From Phytophthora sp. 'mugwort' (taxonomy: Eukaryota; Oomycota; Peronosporomycetes; Peronosporales; Peronosporaceae), in the NCBI GenBank assembly GCA_033558025.1, contig JAUCEF010000003.1:806001-870000 (forward strand): a stretch of DNA of 64,000 nt. The letters are read 5' to 3'. Positions 30,947 through 42,869 of this stretch are shown piece by piece (within the stretch, counting starts at the first letter, position 1; every line of letters starts with the position of its first letter). The notes beneath the pieces were generated by a model. It did not search any database, was not told where the DNA came from, and saw only the letters and a list, made by a program, of their open reading frames with translations. The position numbers and the translations under genes are program-made.

Positions 30947-31017
30947 CTTTCTATAGGTCAGCTGGTCTCTCTATGCGAGCCAGCAGTTAGCGGGTTCGAG
31001 TTCCGCTTTGACCACAA
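30947..31017 (+). tRNA. tRNA-like sequence with A and B boxes, probable pseudogene or SINE head
   Basis: TAGGTCAGCTGG (30954-30965) matches the internal RNA polymerase III A box at 11 of 12 positions. GGTTCGAGTTCC (30993-31004) is close to the B box, and GCGGG-TTCGAGT-TCCGC folds as a T-arm. The acceptor ends (CTTTCTA and TTTGACC) do not pair and no normal anticodon arm forms, so I consider it a degenerate tRNA or SINE relic. Confidence 0.3.
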
Positions 31018-31217
31018 CTTTTGCATCTTCCCGCTATACATATGGGATACCTGATGGGGTTAGAAATCTCACCGTAGCAAAGACAGTAGAAGAAACGAGC
31101 TAGGAAGGTAGAGAACAATAACGACATCAATCCCACTCACTTTTGGTTTTGCAACCTCGCCAAGAAGCCTTCTTCATCGACTCGCCCCGCACGCTCTTCC
31201 TCTCCTACTTTTAGACT

Positions 31218-31628
31218 TTGCCAAAAAAAATAAACCGCGACGCCGAAGCCCCGCGGCAAACAAAACATGCAGTCCCATCGAAGCCTGCTCGCGCAGTGCG
31301 ACGGATACGTGCAGTGGCAGAAGACCTCATCGAGTCGGAGTCCTACCATTTCTGGAAACAGAAGGTGAATTACGTGAGGCCTACCGTGCCTCGAACGCCG
31401 AGCGCCGTGATCGAGATGGTGGACCGTCGCCACGCCAAGGGCGGTGCAGGACCGGACGACCGCGGAGACCAGAACTTCCCGCTGAAGCAGTGCTCTCATT
31501 GTGGGTCCAGGAAGCATGACGACTTGAGTTGCTGGAAACGCCTGACTTGTGGGAAGTGCTGCAGCAAATGTCATCCATCCGACCACTGTCTGTTCGTGTG
31601 CCGCGCCTGCGGCGAAATCAGCCGGTAA
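31218..31628 (+). pseudogene. Gypsy 2 gag C-terminus with Cys/His cluster
   Basis: The fragment ends in CSHCGSRKHDDLSCW, then CGKCCSKCHPSDHCLFVCRAC. This is a zinc-knuckle-like and Cys-rich cluster typical of gag nucleocapsid. The preceding part is a basic 90-residue helical region (YHFWKQKVNYVR). There is no capsid start; an upstream gag may be truncated. Confidence 0.55.
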
Positions 31629-32154
31629 GTGCCTTTGGAGGAGTTTTACAACCTCATCCATCAGTGGTACAATCCCAGCAATCACGCCGGAATGATGCCA
31701 GCTTCCGCGGAGAAGGTGTTAAACTAGGACGCTCGTCGGGTTGGAATTCGATGCGAGCCGAGCGTTCCGGGCATTGCATCTTTTTCATGGAAAAAACATC
31801 GGTACATCAAGTTAGTAAACAACTCGATCTGCCCGGTAATACCTATGATTTGCATGAGAAACGTACAGTGGCAATCGCGAGCCTGTGGCGAGAAGATATT
31901 TATTCCCGGTCTGGCGGAAGGGTAGCCTTTGATCTCCACCATGGAGAGAGGTTACTGGAAGCAACAGGATCCAGAGGAGTGGTTCATCCCTGCCGAGAAG
32001 GAAGAGACTGCCGGAAGTCCAAGTACCCGGCAGATCAAGACAGCTTGGAAAACTGATAGCGGGACGCTTCCTGATCTGAGGCCCGGAGAGTCTCGAGGGC
32101 GCTGGAAGTACCGCACGCCTGGGAAATGGTTCAAGCAAGCGAAAATCGTCGCCA

Positions 32155-32481
32155 ATGAACGACGAGAAGGCCACGTTGCTCTTCGACACCGGCGCTGAAG
32201 TCTCAATCATATACACCACCTTTGCTCGTAAGGTTGGCTGTGTCATAGACGAAAGTCAGAGACAAGAATGCGTGGAGATTGGGGAGAGCACGCACATGAC
32301 GGTTGGGAGTAACACGATCAAGGTCACGCTGGCCGGATCGCTGGTGTACTACTTCTACACTTGGGTTGACGAGCAGTCGGGTCAGTATGCGATCCTTGGA
32401 ATGGACTTCATGGTACCAGCAGGAGTTCGTCTTGATCCAGCCGATGGGACGTTCTGCCTCCCTGATGAGGTGAAGATTTAA
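32155..32481 (+). CDS. Gypsy 2 retropepsin-like aspartic protease segment
   Basis: The LLFDTGAEVSIIY active site (DTGA), the GESTHMTVGSNTIKVTLAGS flap region and AILGMDFMVPAGVRLDP are the three classic blocks of a retroviral-type aspartic protease, all in a single open 108-codon frame. It normally dimerises to cleave Gag-Pol. The piece is intact in itself, but its polyprotein context is broken on both sides. Confidence 0.8.
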   Translation: MNDEKATLLFDTGAEVSIIYTTFARKVGCVIDESQRQECVEIGESTHMTVGSNTIKVTLAGSLVYYFYTWVDEQSGQYAILGMDFMVPAGVRLDPADGTFCLPDEVKI

Positions 32482-32755
32482 CTTCTAAAGCGGCGTCCTT
32501 TGTACAGCGCTAGCGCGCAGACTATCACACTCGAACTGTATTTCGAGATCGCTCAGAATCGGTGGAAGTCCGGATCCGATCTGGTAGATCGACCAACAAA
32601 AAGCTCTGGATCACACGAGGCCAAGGATGGGTACCAACCGCCGTCCAAGGGCTTGGCCAGACGAAGTTCCTGCGGATCACGAATGTGAGCGAAAACAATT
32701 GTGTTCCATCGAGATAATAGTCTTGGAATCTTTCTAGCACAGGACGCCGTGTCGA

Positions 32756-34113
32756 TTGGGTCCCGCCGGCATGCTGATGGCAGTACTTGGCGTTCGAAGC
32801 TACGACGAAACGGCAGGAAAATTAGGGATCCGACTACGCACAGGAGGGATCACTGGTGGATCGCCCTCAATATCTGATACCGACCCAATTTCTGAGTCGG
32901 CCGAATGGATCGCAAAAGCCTGTGATTACCGTGACCACGTTTCGTCTTCTGAGGTGAAAGGAAAGTCTACGGTAATACTTGAAGACCCGAAGGCAGAAGC
33001 GGTCGTCCAGGAAGACAAGCCGATCCGAAAGGAGGAGCCGGACAAGTCGGGTACAAGTCGGCCGGAAGCCGAATCCAAGTCTCCGTCGGAACCGACCCCC
33101 CATGAGGTGAACGAAGAGCAAGTCTGTTTTCACGAAGGAGGATATTTGGCCGCGGAGGATCTGGAACCCAACTTGGCCGTCTTACCTGAAGTAGCAGCGT
33201 CCACGGACGAGGTGAAGATTGAGGGCATCCAGGTTGGTGATCCCGAACTCAGCAGTCCGGAAGAGATCAAACGTTTGCGACGAAGCTTCTGGAAGCGACA
33301 GCATCTACTGATCGGCAAAGGAAACGCCCTGCTACCTGCGGCTTTCGGGGCAGTGTGCGACATCAACGTGAGTGGGGCCGCTCTAGTGGCCCCAACACGT
33401 GCGACCACTCGCCACGCCGTTCCGTGACAATCAGGCGGCACTAATCAAAATCCTGTTGTCCGCGAAGATCATCAAACATTCGACTTCACCTTGTGCATCC
33501 CCGATCGTTATGATCATCAAGAAGAATGGCATCGACATACGGCTCTGCAGCGATTACATAGTCGTGAATGGCTTGACCCGCTTGATGGTGTATCCGATGT
33601 CCTTGATCAACAATCTCCTGGGAGATCTGAATAAGTTTATCTGGTACTGCTCTCTGGACATGGCGAGCGGATTCTGGGTAGTCACCATGGCCGAGCGGGC
33701 ACGTCTGATCTCGGCGTCATCGCCCCATTTGGGTTGTTCGAATGACTGCGAATGCTCTTCGGATTGAAGAGCGCCCCGCAGATCTACCCGTGCCTCTTCG
33801 ACAACGCCCTGTACGGGTATCTGAAACTGATCCGAACTCGAAAGAAGCAGCCGATGCGTTCGAGAGCGGGGAGCCTTACGCTGATCAGAAGCCGTCAGTA
33901 CTCGGAAGAAGGGCGTACATCGACGACATCTTGGTGATAGCTGGAGACTGGGACACCCTCTGCGAGAAAGCAGATCGTTTGCTGGACGCTTGCGAGCAGT
34001 GGAACCTGACCAGCGTGGTCAATAATGTCTGGGGACGCAGGAAGATCGATTATCTCGGTCATCAGGTGTCAGCCGATGGGCTAAAGGCCATCCCAAGGAT
34101 CTTGATGCCCTAG
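32756..34113 (+). pseudogene. Gypsy 2 pre-RT linker and reverse transcriptase
   Basis: The 32756-33427 frame is an acidic, Lys/Pro-rich linker ending in IKRLRRSFWKRQHLLIGKGN, a segment that precedes RT in this Gypsy lineage. RT itself continues in two more frames: HSTSPCASPIVMIIKKNG, IRLCSDYIVVNGLT, CSLDMASGFWVV, then FGLKSAPQIYPCLFDNAL and the catalytic YIDDILVIAGDWD, ending in IDYLGHQVSADGL. YIDD retains both catalytic aspartates; frame breaks near 33430 and 33740-33900 inactivate it. Confidence 0.85.
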
Positions 34114-34230
34114 TCAACCTCCCGTTTCCGCGTACACTGCGATCGATGCCGTCCTTCTTGGGCTGCTTGAACTATTACAGACGCTTCATCGAAGACTTCG
34201 CGATGTACGCTGCAATCTTGTACGAGCTGC

Positions 34231-34677
34231 GTGAAGTGTTTCCACGAGTTTCGCAATCGAGAAGGCACGGCTGACATTAGGCCGAAGATCGGGGACGCCG
34301 AGTTACCACTAGGGGAGGGGGACCGCTGGGAGAGAGCCACAGTGGTGTTCATACTGCTGAAAGCGAGGATAGCGTCTACGCCGATCCTGTGGCACTTCGA
34401 TCCGGATCGAACTCCAGTCGTGGTGGTGTACGCCAGCAAGTGGGCGATCTCCGCTGCGCTGATGCAGGTGCACGACGGCGTGTACTGGCCAGTGACTTTC
34501 ACCAGCCGTACCTTGAAGGTGAATGAGATCAATTACGGGATGGTCGACAAGGAGGTCTTGGCACTTCTCCCAATGCTGAATGTTTGTTGCACGCAGCTTG
34601 TGACGAAGTCAATCAAGGTGCTGACTCGCCACTCGCCACTCGACGCTGGCTTGGCTGGTGAACTCGTCTGGACTTGA
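34231..34677 (+). pseudogene. Gypsy 2 RNase H domain
   Basis: ASTPILWHFDPDRTPVVVVY, ASKWAISAALMQVHDGVYWP and INYGMVDKEVLALL match the RNase H region that follows Gypsy RT; DKEVLALL is the common (D/E)KELLA block. The catalytic VCDAS-like aspartate is altered here (VYASKWA). The frame ends after LTRHSPL, where TDH is expected. Confidence 0.75.
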
Positions 34678-35399
34678 CGGCAGACTGTATCGATGGGCTG
34701 CTCTCGGAATGGACGCTTGAGATCCAGAAGCGCACGAGAGGCGAGGACGAAAGCACTGGTATGATCGCAACCAGTATCTAGCCTCGGTCGAAATTGGATG
34801 AGACGCTGATCGCAATAAAGCAGCCGCGACAATTAGTCGCCATGCTACCACCGACGATCGATCACGATGAAGCCTGTGGGTCATCAGCTTCGATGGATCA
34901 GCGAGTGTCAAGCGGAAAGCTGGAGCCTATAGCGCGATTATGTGGAAGCTTACCGGCTAAGGTTCCTCGCAGCTGTGTCCGAGTACACGGCTGACCTGAC
35001 GGTCATGAGGCCGAGTATCGAGGGCTGCTGCTGTGCTTCGATCTCCTGTCCAGTCTGGACAGAGAGCGACTGGTCATCTGCGAAGACTCCAACTTGGTTA
35101 TCAGGCAGATGCACGGCGAGATCGACACAAGGCGCCTGGTCTACTATTGCTCCGACCGAAGGCGATGGAGATACTCCGTTCGTCTCCGAAGCACGATTTC
35201 TTGCATATGCGGCGTGCCTGGAATCAGAGTGTCGATCGGTTAGCAAGTGCAGCGTACAGAGTCAAGAGGGTGCATTTGTTACCTCTGAAGAAGATCGCCA
35301 AGACTTGATGACGCTCAATCGTTTGGACGAACACTGAAGCCGAAGGCGATCGACACGGTCGCTCACGTGACGGCTGTCACTAGATCGGCCCGACGAAGG

Positions 35400-36650
35400 T
35401 CGCAGCAGCCGGAAGTCATGCAAGAAGAATTTGTGCAACGCATGCTAGATGAGAACATTGTTCAGGCCCAGAACGAGGAGAAGTGGATCGCAGATCTGAA
35501 GACGTACCTTCGGGGCGACGCAGCTGATGATAGCACTGCCGAAGCCAAGTCCTGCGCCAAGATCGCTGATGACTACGAGCTGGACAAGGTACCAGAGACG
35601 CTCCAACCAAACTTCCACCATCATTACCATGTTAGCCTGGAAGGCCGGCACGGAAGAACGTACCAGCGGATCAGGAAGCACTTTCACTAGAGAGGACTGT
35701 ATCGCAGCCTCCAACGGTTTCTGTGTGAATGCGTCGATTGTGAAACTGGGAAAGGGCGACGACTCATCCGGGGGGAATCTCCGGGGAACATGCAGGCCAC
35801 GTACCCGTTTCAGATTATCGCGATGGATCATATCCCGTCGCTGCCGAGTCCTTCAAGGGGACCACCGAGCTCTTGATCTGGGTCGACTTGCTCACGGGAT
35901 ACGTGATCGCGAAGGCGATCGCCTCGCGCACTGCGCAGACGATCGCTGAGAATTACGAGGAGTGCGTGTTTCGGCGCTTTGGCGCGAGTGAGGCAGTCCG
36001 GCAGGATCGTGAACCCGAGTTTATGTCCGAGGTTTTTATTTTTGCGCATTCAACCCTATAGTGGACCAGCGGAAGAGAGCGACGATGGTCTCCCGCCCAC
36101 AAGCCAACGGCACGGATGGACGCATGGTGCAGACGCTGACGCGCGGCTCAAGATGTACGTCGCTGACGTTAACCAGAAGGACTGGGACGAGTAAGCGGAG
36201 CGCCTCACGTTTGCGCTGAACACGGCCCAGGATCGAGTTTGCTGTGGTACCCGTTTTACCTGGCCATGGATGGGACCCGAGGTCAACACTCGAGGCATCG
36301 CGGCCTCTCGACAGCATGCGCCGTCGTGATCGACGCCCGCGTCGGTGGCGATACCACATCCAGGCCCAGATTAGAGCGCTAGAGAGCAGGTCCATGAGTG
36401 CCTACGTGAAGCGATTGATGCGCGAGCGGATCAGGTCAACGAGGATCTGCGCCCGCACGAGATCGAGGCTGATGCGCAAGTTTGGTTGTTCTTGGATCAC
36501 GTGAAGGAAGGCTATGCGAAGAAGCTCGCGCACATGTAGCATGAACCGTTTCGTGGCGGAGATATCAATCAGTATGCGGCGCGGCTGGAGATAGCAGGGA
36601 CCGATTACACCATCTTCCCGATCGTGCATGTGTCCAAACTATAGCTGTCC
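35400..36650 (+). pseudogene. Gypsy 2 integrase core, fragmented
   Basis: A helical N-terminal part (35400-35690) is followed by the core spread over frames: FQIIAMDHIPSLP (first catalytic aspartate), WVDLLTGYVIAKAIA, RQDREPEFMSEVF (second aspartate), QRHGWTH near the usual Q-A-N-G-x-x-E block, LTFALNTAQD and HVKEGYAKKLAHM. The conserved acidic pairs are partly recognisable, but there are about six frame changes and stops. Confidence 0.75.
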
Positions 36651-36686
36651 AGATCGTTCCCAGATCGTCCCGACGCCTCGCTCATT

Positions 36687-37111
36687 GTGACTGTAGCGGA
36701 CCGGGTCGACTTCGATGAAGCACTAATACCAGATGACAGATGGGAACGAGCGCTGGATGAGAATGAGTCCGAAGTCGAGAAGATTGTGGACGTACATGCG
36801 GAGCGGAAGACGCGGTGTGGGCGAGTGTGCCGGGAGTTCCTGGTGTACTGGAAGGGTTACGATGAACCGACGTGGGTGGGTGAGCCGACCTGAATTGTGG
36901 CGCTTTGATTCGAGAGTTTGAACGGGATCGAGTGGGTCAGAACCGTTTCGAGGTGATGCAGTCCTACGAGGAGGACGCAGGCGGGCTTCGCAGTAGGTTG
37001 GCAGCTGCGAAGGAGGAGTGGATGAATGACGAGTGGGCGGGGTGGCCGCCTGCTAGGAGGAAGAGGTATGAATGTATTGTGATTTTCGATCGGAGTGGCC
37101 GACCACTCTGA
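36687..37111 (+). pseudogene. Gypsy 2 integrase C-terminal chromodomain and tail
   Basis: EVEKIVDVHAERKTRCGRVC followed by REFLVYWKGYDEPTWVGE is a chromodomain: the aromatic cage positions Y-W-G-Y and W are visible. A stop after EPT cuts the expected L-x-C-G-A-L extension; the tail (FERDRVGQNRFEVMQSYEED) continues in another frame. The chromodomain of chromoviruses binds methylated H3; the role here is inferred. Confidence 0.8.
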
Positions 37112-37870
37112 TCAGAGCCTAGGTTAGCTCCATGCAAGAAATGAAGAATCTCGATTGCTGAGCACCAGGAAGGTTTAGCCTGCTACTGAAACGTTGGTGA
37201 CCGGAGCTAATCGCTGGCAGACATGACTTTAAACTTGGCATCAAGTCGTCTGAGGCTAAGCGCAGGATGATTGAGCCGGTGGTCGCGATAATGGTTGCGC
37301 CACGGTTCCGCGAGGTCGATCGCAGTGAGGACCTGGATCAAGTCGGTAGGAGGGTGATGGGAACCAAGACATCGTGATCCGTTGTGCGCGGGAAGTGAAG
37401 GAAGAAGGGATCCAGAAGCAGATCCAGATCGCAGTGACCTTCGATCATCCCGAGGAGCATGAGTCGCAGTACTGCTTTCCATCGTGGGCCGGCTCAGGAT
37501 CGACACTGCTTGCGTCCTTGGTAGAATTCGGCGAAGAACTTGCTGGATGCCCGCATTTCCTTCGTGATCGGAAATGCGTGTGTAGACTCCAAATATGCCT
37601 GGCGAAACTCTGTTTCCGAAGCTGTGTACAGCGAGCGGCGTGAACCATCATGTGGCCTCGAAGGAAAATGGAGTTATCTGACGATCCAAGACTTGCCCTG
37701 GTTCACCCTTGTAGAGAGCCACGACGCTGGCCTGTGTTATCAGCTCCGGGTCCCGAAGTGACGGGGGGAGGGGGGGGGCTGGCGTACGCAAAGGAAATAT
37801 TCACGATGCAGGTCCACCCCACCCCTTGAACAACATGTCAACTGTCAGTATGCGGAGGCTGAGATGGTGA
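37112..37870. other. Region after Gypsy 2, no gene recognised
   Basis: The open frames at 37374-37643 and 37540-37761 have no family pattern I recognise. A G-rich tract lies at 37763-37778. A 3' LTR of Gypsy 2 would be expected here but no boundary was seen. Confidence 0.4.
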
Positions 37871-37877
37871 AGGAAGC

Positions 37878-39720
37878 GTGCAGGCCATGGTGACACATCG
37901 ACGGCTTGAAACGTTCCTGACGACCGATAGCCTGGTATTCATGACACGATCCACAGTAGTAGGTTTAAAGCCATCCACCGCTTCGTCCGACAACACAGAG
38001 TTGGCCGTGCTGGCGCTGCCAGCCGCGCTGGAGCTGCTGATCCACCACTGCTGTCTCCGTTGCTCTCGTTACACCACCACCATCATTGTTGTCGCCATTG
38101 CGTCCATCGTTGCTGCTATTTCCGTCGCTGTCAGGATTTTGAGGCGGTTGGCCGTCGGATTGAGGCGGATTGGAGCTGGCCGGTGGGGTCCTATCCTCGG
38201 ACTGCGACGAACTAGAACTGAAGGTATCGATTAAGGTCGGGTGGTGCGAAGAGCCACTTACGGTGGAACGAGGTTGAAACGCTTGCGATGGGCTGGCCTG
38301 AGAGGGGGGTGGGGGGGTAGTGGACCGACGTTTCGCGGAACATGACCGCGAGAGAGCAGCGAGGAGACTGTCATTATCGCGTCACTATTTTGGTCAGGAG
38401 ATGGCGGGGACGGGCGACGAAGGCGCCTAGACGTACGCCGACGAGAAGAAGAAGACCCACTTGCAGGATATCGGCTCTGACGGCTCTTGCGAGAAAGGGA
38501 GAAGGGTGGCACCGACGGCTGAGGTGGTGCGGAGATCGAGGGCGGTGATGGACAAGGTTGGAGTAACATGGAGACACCCGCGAGCCTGGTCTGGATGTCA
38601 GCTCACTCGGAGAGGAGCCGATCGTGATCGGCTTCAAGGGCGACTTGGGCCGTTTGGCTGGGTCGAGCTCGACCTGCACAGCAGCGTTCTTGTCACGGAT
38701 GTGTAGCATGACATAGTCTGAGCCTGAAGGGGCGCAGCGCGTCGCTCTAAACGACCGATGGACGCCCGGGCGGAGTCGATCTGATTACCTGTGTAGTTAG
38801 CGGAGAACATACACACGGTCAGGATATAGATGAAAGAACGACCACGGCATGAAGTACGTACGGTTAGCTGCAAGATCCTGATCGCGCCCCTGAACAGCGC
38901 GACGAAGGGCGTCTTCTCGGGCCTGCAAATTGGAATGTGCTCGGTCAAGAAGCAGCTGGAGGCGATCGCTCTCTTCGAGACTGCGGGCCAGTACACGCTG
39001 AGATCCTTAACCAGCTCGGTATGCAACTCAACGATTCGGCGCTCTAGGGCGGCATATTGCTGCGAAAGAAGACTTGAAGCGGCCTCGAGGGCCCGCTGGG
39101 AGGCCTCAAGTGTCTGGATGGAGTCCTGAGCTTTGTTAGGTCACGAAGAGCTGAATCCGGGGCAGCAGTGGCACGATCCAGCTGGCGTTGAAGCCGGATC
39201 TTGTCGGCGGCAGCCATAGAGGCCGATCGAGGGGAAGAATGTTGAGACACAGTGACCGCGCGGGCGAGGTCAGCTTCCAGCCGGTTGATTCGGCCTTGGA
39301 AGTCGGCTACTGCATCCTGGTGCACAGCGTGGCGCATGCGGACGCGCATATCGTCTATCTCGCGCGAGTTGTCCCGGCGCATCTGGATAGCAGTTCTGGC
39401 TTCAGCAAACTGCTGGTGGGCTTGATCAAGCTCATGACGAAGTAGATTTTACTTGTGCTGGCAGAACGCGACGAAAGGGGCTGCAGACTGTCATCGCGTC
39501 CAACTATGCTCTAGGTCGGCGACCCGTCGTCGAAGAACGAAGTTAGGCTGTTGAAGACGAGCGTAGTCCTCTTGGAGAGCTTGGAAGGCCCCTTCGCGGT
39601 CAAGTGCAATTTCGATAGCGACCAGGGAAGCGTGGAGCGCACGTCGATCCAGCGGAACCACCGGAACGGTAGCACGTAGCACTGGTCCAGGAGACAACGA
39701 GCCAGGAATCCCTTCAAAAT
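37878..39720 (-). pseudogene. Coiled-coil gag of another Gypsy-type element, decayed
   Basis: Minus-strand pieces begin with SPGPVLRATVPVVPLDRRAL, HASLVAIEIALDREGAFQAL and QEDYARLQQ. A long charged coiled coil (REIDDMRVRMRHAV, FQGRINRLEADLARAV, IRLQRQLDRAT) follows, then a Pro/Ser/Arg-rich tail near 38260-38570. I recall this architecture in large Phytophthora Gypsy gag proteins. No pol sequence follows in place, so it is a truncated 5' part. Frame changes occur every 200-350 bases. Confidence 0.55.
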
Positions 39721-40839
39721 GCAGATCAGGCGTGCGCGGGGGCCCAGGCGGTCAGTCGCATGCGGTGGTCCCGGTGGGATGATAGGGATCGCTGGATCAA
39801 CTGGGACGGTGGTCGTACGACTACCGGGAGCGTGTTAATCCTCGCTTTCCGATCGGGAAGACATCCTGTGTGGCAGAGCGGCAGAATGAGTGAGGAAAAG
39901 CGCACACCCGGAGGGCAATAACCAGTGGGGATTAATGCGCGCGGACCTACTGTTGTGCAGAAGCTCTTCGAGCGGGGGGCGATTGTGGTGGAGCGCTGAG
40001 GAAGCGCAAATAAGTCGACGCGCGAAGGCGCGAAAAAGCCCATGTCCGACCCGATCGGATATGGGTTCGATCGGTCTGATCAGGTTTAGGGCGGCGGGAT
40101 CAGATCGCACCTAAGCGGGAGGGCGCAATCATTCAGACGTGGCGAAATCATTCCGAAACGCGATCACGATCCAGATCGGCACAGCGCAATCATTTGAGCG
40201 AGCCCCTATCCAAAGTACAGCGGGTACAATGACACCCTCATTTCTGCACAGGGTACCGCGATCTTGGTACAGGACCTGATTCAAGCCAGTGCCGGGCGCG
40301 ATGGACTGTTGCGCAAGCAGGATATGGCAGGAATAGGTTGGTACTTTGCCATGGTTAAATAGAGAGAAAATTTCTTTACAAGACGGAAGTACTTTTGGAT
40401 TCCGGGCTGAGACGTACATTGGCCCACCCGACGACCGAGACACCACCTGTTCGCTCACGGAGAAGAAGCAGAAGACCCCTGGATCGCTTGGCCAGGTCGC
40501 CACTCTCTCTCAACGCAGAGACCCCGCTAATACGAGGCGACAAACACGGAATGGAATACACGAAAGGAACAAGGACCCCCACACGAGCAGATCAAGGTAT
40601 ATTCAAGATCCAGATCGGCCCTACTCGACGGCCAAGTGAAGATTACCGCGTGGCTGCTAACAACAATCCCCAAGTACCGTCCATACAAGCTCGATCAAGG
40701 TCACGTCGGCGTCTTCGCTGTCACTGGAAGAGCAGAAATAGCCCAACCAACGGGTACACAAGGTGAGAAGACTTCAGCCCCCACGAACGATCGTAGTACC
40801 CCTCCGTAAGTTGGTAGTCTGGGCAACTGTTGACGAAGT
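39721..40839. other. Probable LTR or leader DNA of the coiled-coil gag element
   Basis: GATC-rich non-coding DNA lies upstream of the minus-strand gag. Its base pattern resembles 48290-48960. No LTR boundary could be fixed by eye. Confidence 0.35.
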
Positions 40840-41204
40840 GAATATCGCGTTAGCAATCTCTCGAGAATCATCCGCTACATTATGGAGTGCGCATTTGGAA
40901 ATCTCAAAGGACGATGAAGATTGTTGCAACGACCTATCGAGATGGGACGGACCAATCTGAAAGCAGTACCGACCGCGCTGGGTTCATTAGGCATTTTGCG
41001 TAGTTTTTTAATTGAGTATGGTGATGAGATTTGGGATGAAGAAGAAGAGAGGACTCGCAAGGCCTACTACGATGCGTACTACTTGTCAATTAACGGCGAC
41101 AGAACTCTGTCAGCCGACCTTACAAGAGATTCGACGCGGAACGGATTGCTACGGTGGATGCGGTTTTCGATTCGGTTAAAAGCGCGATTAGGAGAGCCGT
41201 CATG
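40840..41204 (+). pseudogene. Second PIF/Harbinger transposase C-terminal fragment
   Basis: SRIIRYIMECAFGNLKGR-stop-RLLQRPIEMG is the C-terminal DDE_Tnp_4 block (E-x-A-F-G-x-LKGRWR-x-L) with the expected tryptophan mutated to TGA. It continues through a degraded ALHNFLIE equivalent (LRSFLIEYGDE) to a natural stop at about 41204. It differs enough from the copy at 26 kb to be another subfamily. Confidence 0.7.
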
Positions 41205-41299
41205 ACTGTTCTCGACTAATTTCTACAAACAGCGATCACAGAAGCTCTCTGTTCCTCTCATTTACTTCTTTCTGGTGTTGAATAAAGCGCTCACGGTCA

Positions 41300-42067
41300 T
41301 CGGCTGCAATTGAACTTATACCCTCTACAGCTCCACCCATTATTGCTTGCATAGCTTCAGCGAAGCCAGCCATTTTATTTTTCTGCGCCGATCCACCAAG
41401 TGAGCCCTCATCAGGCGAGCACTCCGAAACGCTAGCACATTCCCCCCGGCAACAGGAACAATGGATGGGTCATCTTCGAAAAATTCGATAGCAGCAACAC
41501 TGCATCGAACTTTTTAACAAGCTTCGCTCAGCGCAACTCGTTCCCACGTTTTGAGAACTGCAGCACGTTTCTCCCTACCCAACGCAAACCACTTATGACG
41601 ACAAGTGCTTCCCACTAGTGCCCCATTATTGTGGTCTGAAGTGATAGAGAGCGACTGCTTTAGCGATGCCACCTTCTCATCTGTGGACCGCAGAGAACGT
41701 GGGCGAAACGTTGAGCCCCCCCCCCCCCCCTCCCTCCTCGGGTCCGCCCTCAGCACATATTTTCATAACCCCCTCGATCGTCAATGGTGCCGTACCGGTC
41801 CCCTGTGCCTTTCTATTGGCAAGTCTACCCAAGTATTCGTTGTAGATAGCTTGATTTAGCATTGTTTTTGCCAACTACACTACAGGCATCGACAGCAAGG
41901 TTGCTGCTTTTCACGCTGAGATAGCACGTGGGCCTCCTCTTCTTATCATGATTTGCCCCGTGGGTCTTCTTCCCCACCGCTTGCTGCGCGCTATCTTCCT
42001 CCACCATAGGAAGACTACATGTGCCGTGTGCTGTGGCAAACACGCCCCCCTTCTCACGCCTGCGCAC
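41300..42067 (-). pseudogene. Unidentified decayed gene broken by a poly(C/G) tract
   Basis: The minus-strand pieces appear to belong together: CYLSVKSSNLAVDACSVVGK, LNQAIYNEYLGRLANRKAQG with TAPLTIEGVMKICAEGGPEE, then beyond 15 C (41716-41730, plus strand) STDEKVASLKQSLSI and RHKWFALGREKRAAVLKTWE. The helical, basic character suggests a DNA-binding transposon accessory protein. I do not recognise the family. Confidence 0.3.
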
Positions 42068-42869
42068 AGGCTAGGTCGCTTAAAGTTCTGCGGATCACGC
42101 CAAAGCCAAAGCCGACGCCAACGGGGACTACTACTTCGACCCTACGTACGACGTCGTCCACGTTGACTATCATGCGACGCCGAATTGCTTTTCAACGCGC
42201 ATGCGGCGATCGCGTCGTTAACTACCGAGCAGTTCTACGCTGAACCGCTCCAAATCGCCCATGCCCAGGCTTCTAGCTCTACTGGACGACGTCGCACACC
42301 AGCGTCTGTAGCGACAGAGCACCAGAACCAACTGGTTGCCACTTATTTGAGTCCTCCGACCTTGATCATTTTCTTCTCTGGCAGGAGCTTGAGTTGGTTG
42401 CCATCTGGATCTTGCGGTGATTCTCACGGTCGTTCACGGGCATGGCCGCTAGCGCTTACACAGTTCCTCCCGGTCAAGTTTATTACGTCCACGTGCGCTC
42501 TCCCGAGACTTCACAACAGCAGGCACCCGATCTCCCATCGAACTGGTGCCCCGCTCCCAAATGCGCGACGGTGAAGCGATTTAATTAAAAAAGAGCAGCA
42601 GTCTTGACAATGTCTCCAGGCTTGAGCACACGTTGGTTGCTGCGGAGTAGTAGCGCCTCCCAGACGGTCTGGCGCTCTTCGTCGGTTGTTTACGCCATGA
42701 TCCAGAAGGCTCAAATTTCGGAATGAGCGGGGGGGTGGGGGTGGGGTCTGTCGGAGGGGAAATGGGCGGGAGTTTTTAAATTCAAAGTGAATCGGATTGG
42801 AAGGGGTATCGATCTGCGCAGGGTGCAATATAATTGGCTAGGTGCATTTTTATTACCGAGCGGCGGTAC

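Larger units (their letters stand above)
31218..37111 (+). mobile_element. Ty3/Gypsy retrotransposon 2 with chromodomain integrase, decayed
   Basis: The plus-strand order is gag zinc-finger, protease, reverse transcriptase, RNase H, integrase, chromodomain: a chromovirus-like Ty3/Gypsy element. Each enzyme is broken by shifts or stops. No LTRs could be fixed by eye. The terminal chromodomain probably once directed integration to methylated histone H3. Confidence 0.85.

Noticed and set aside
30947..31017. Functional tRNA gene
   Set aside because: Acceptor stem ends do not pair and no anticodon arm forms; only the pol III boxes are kept.
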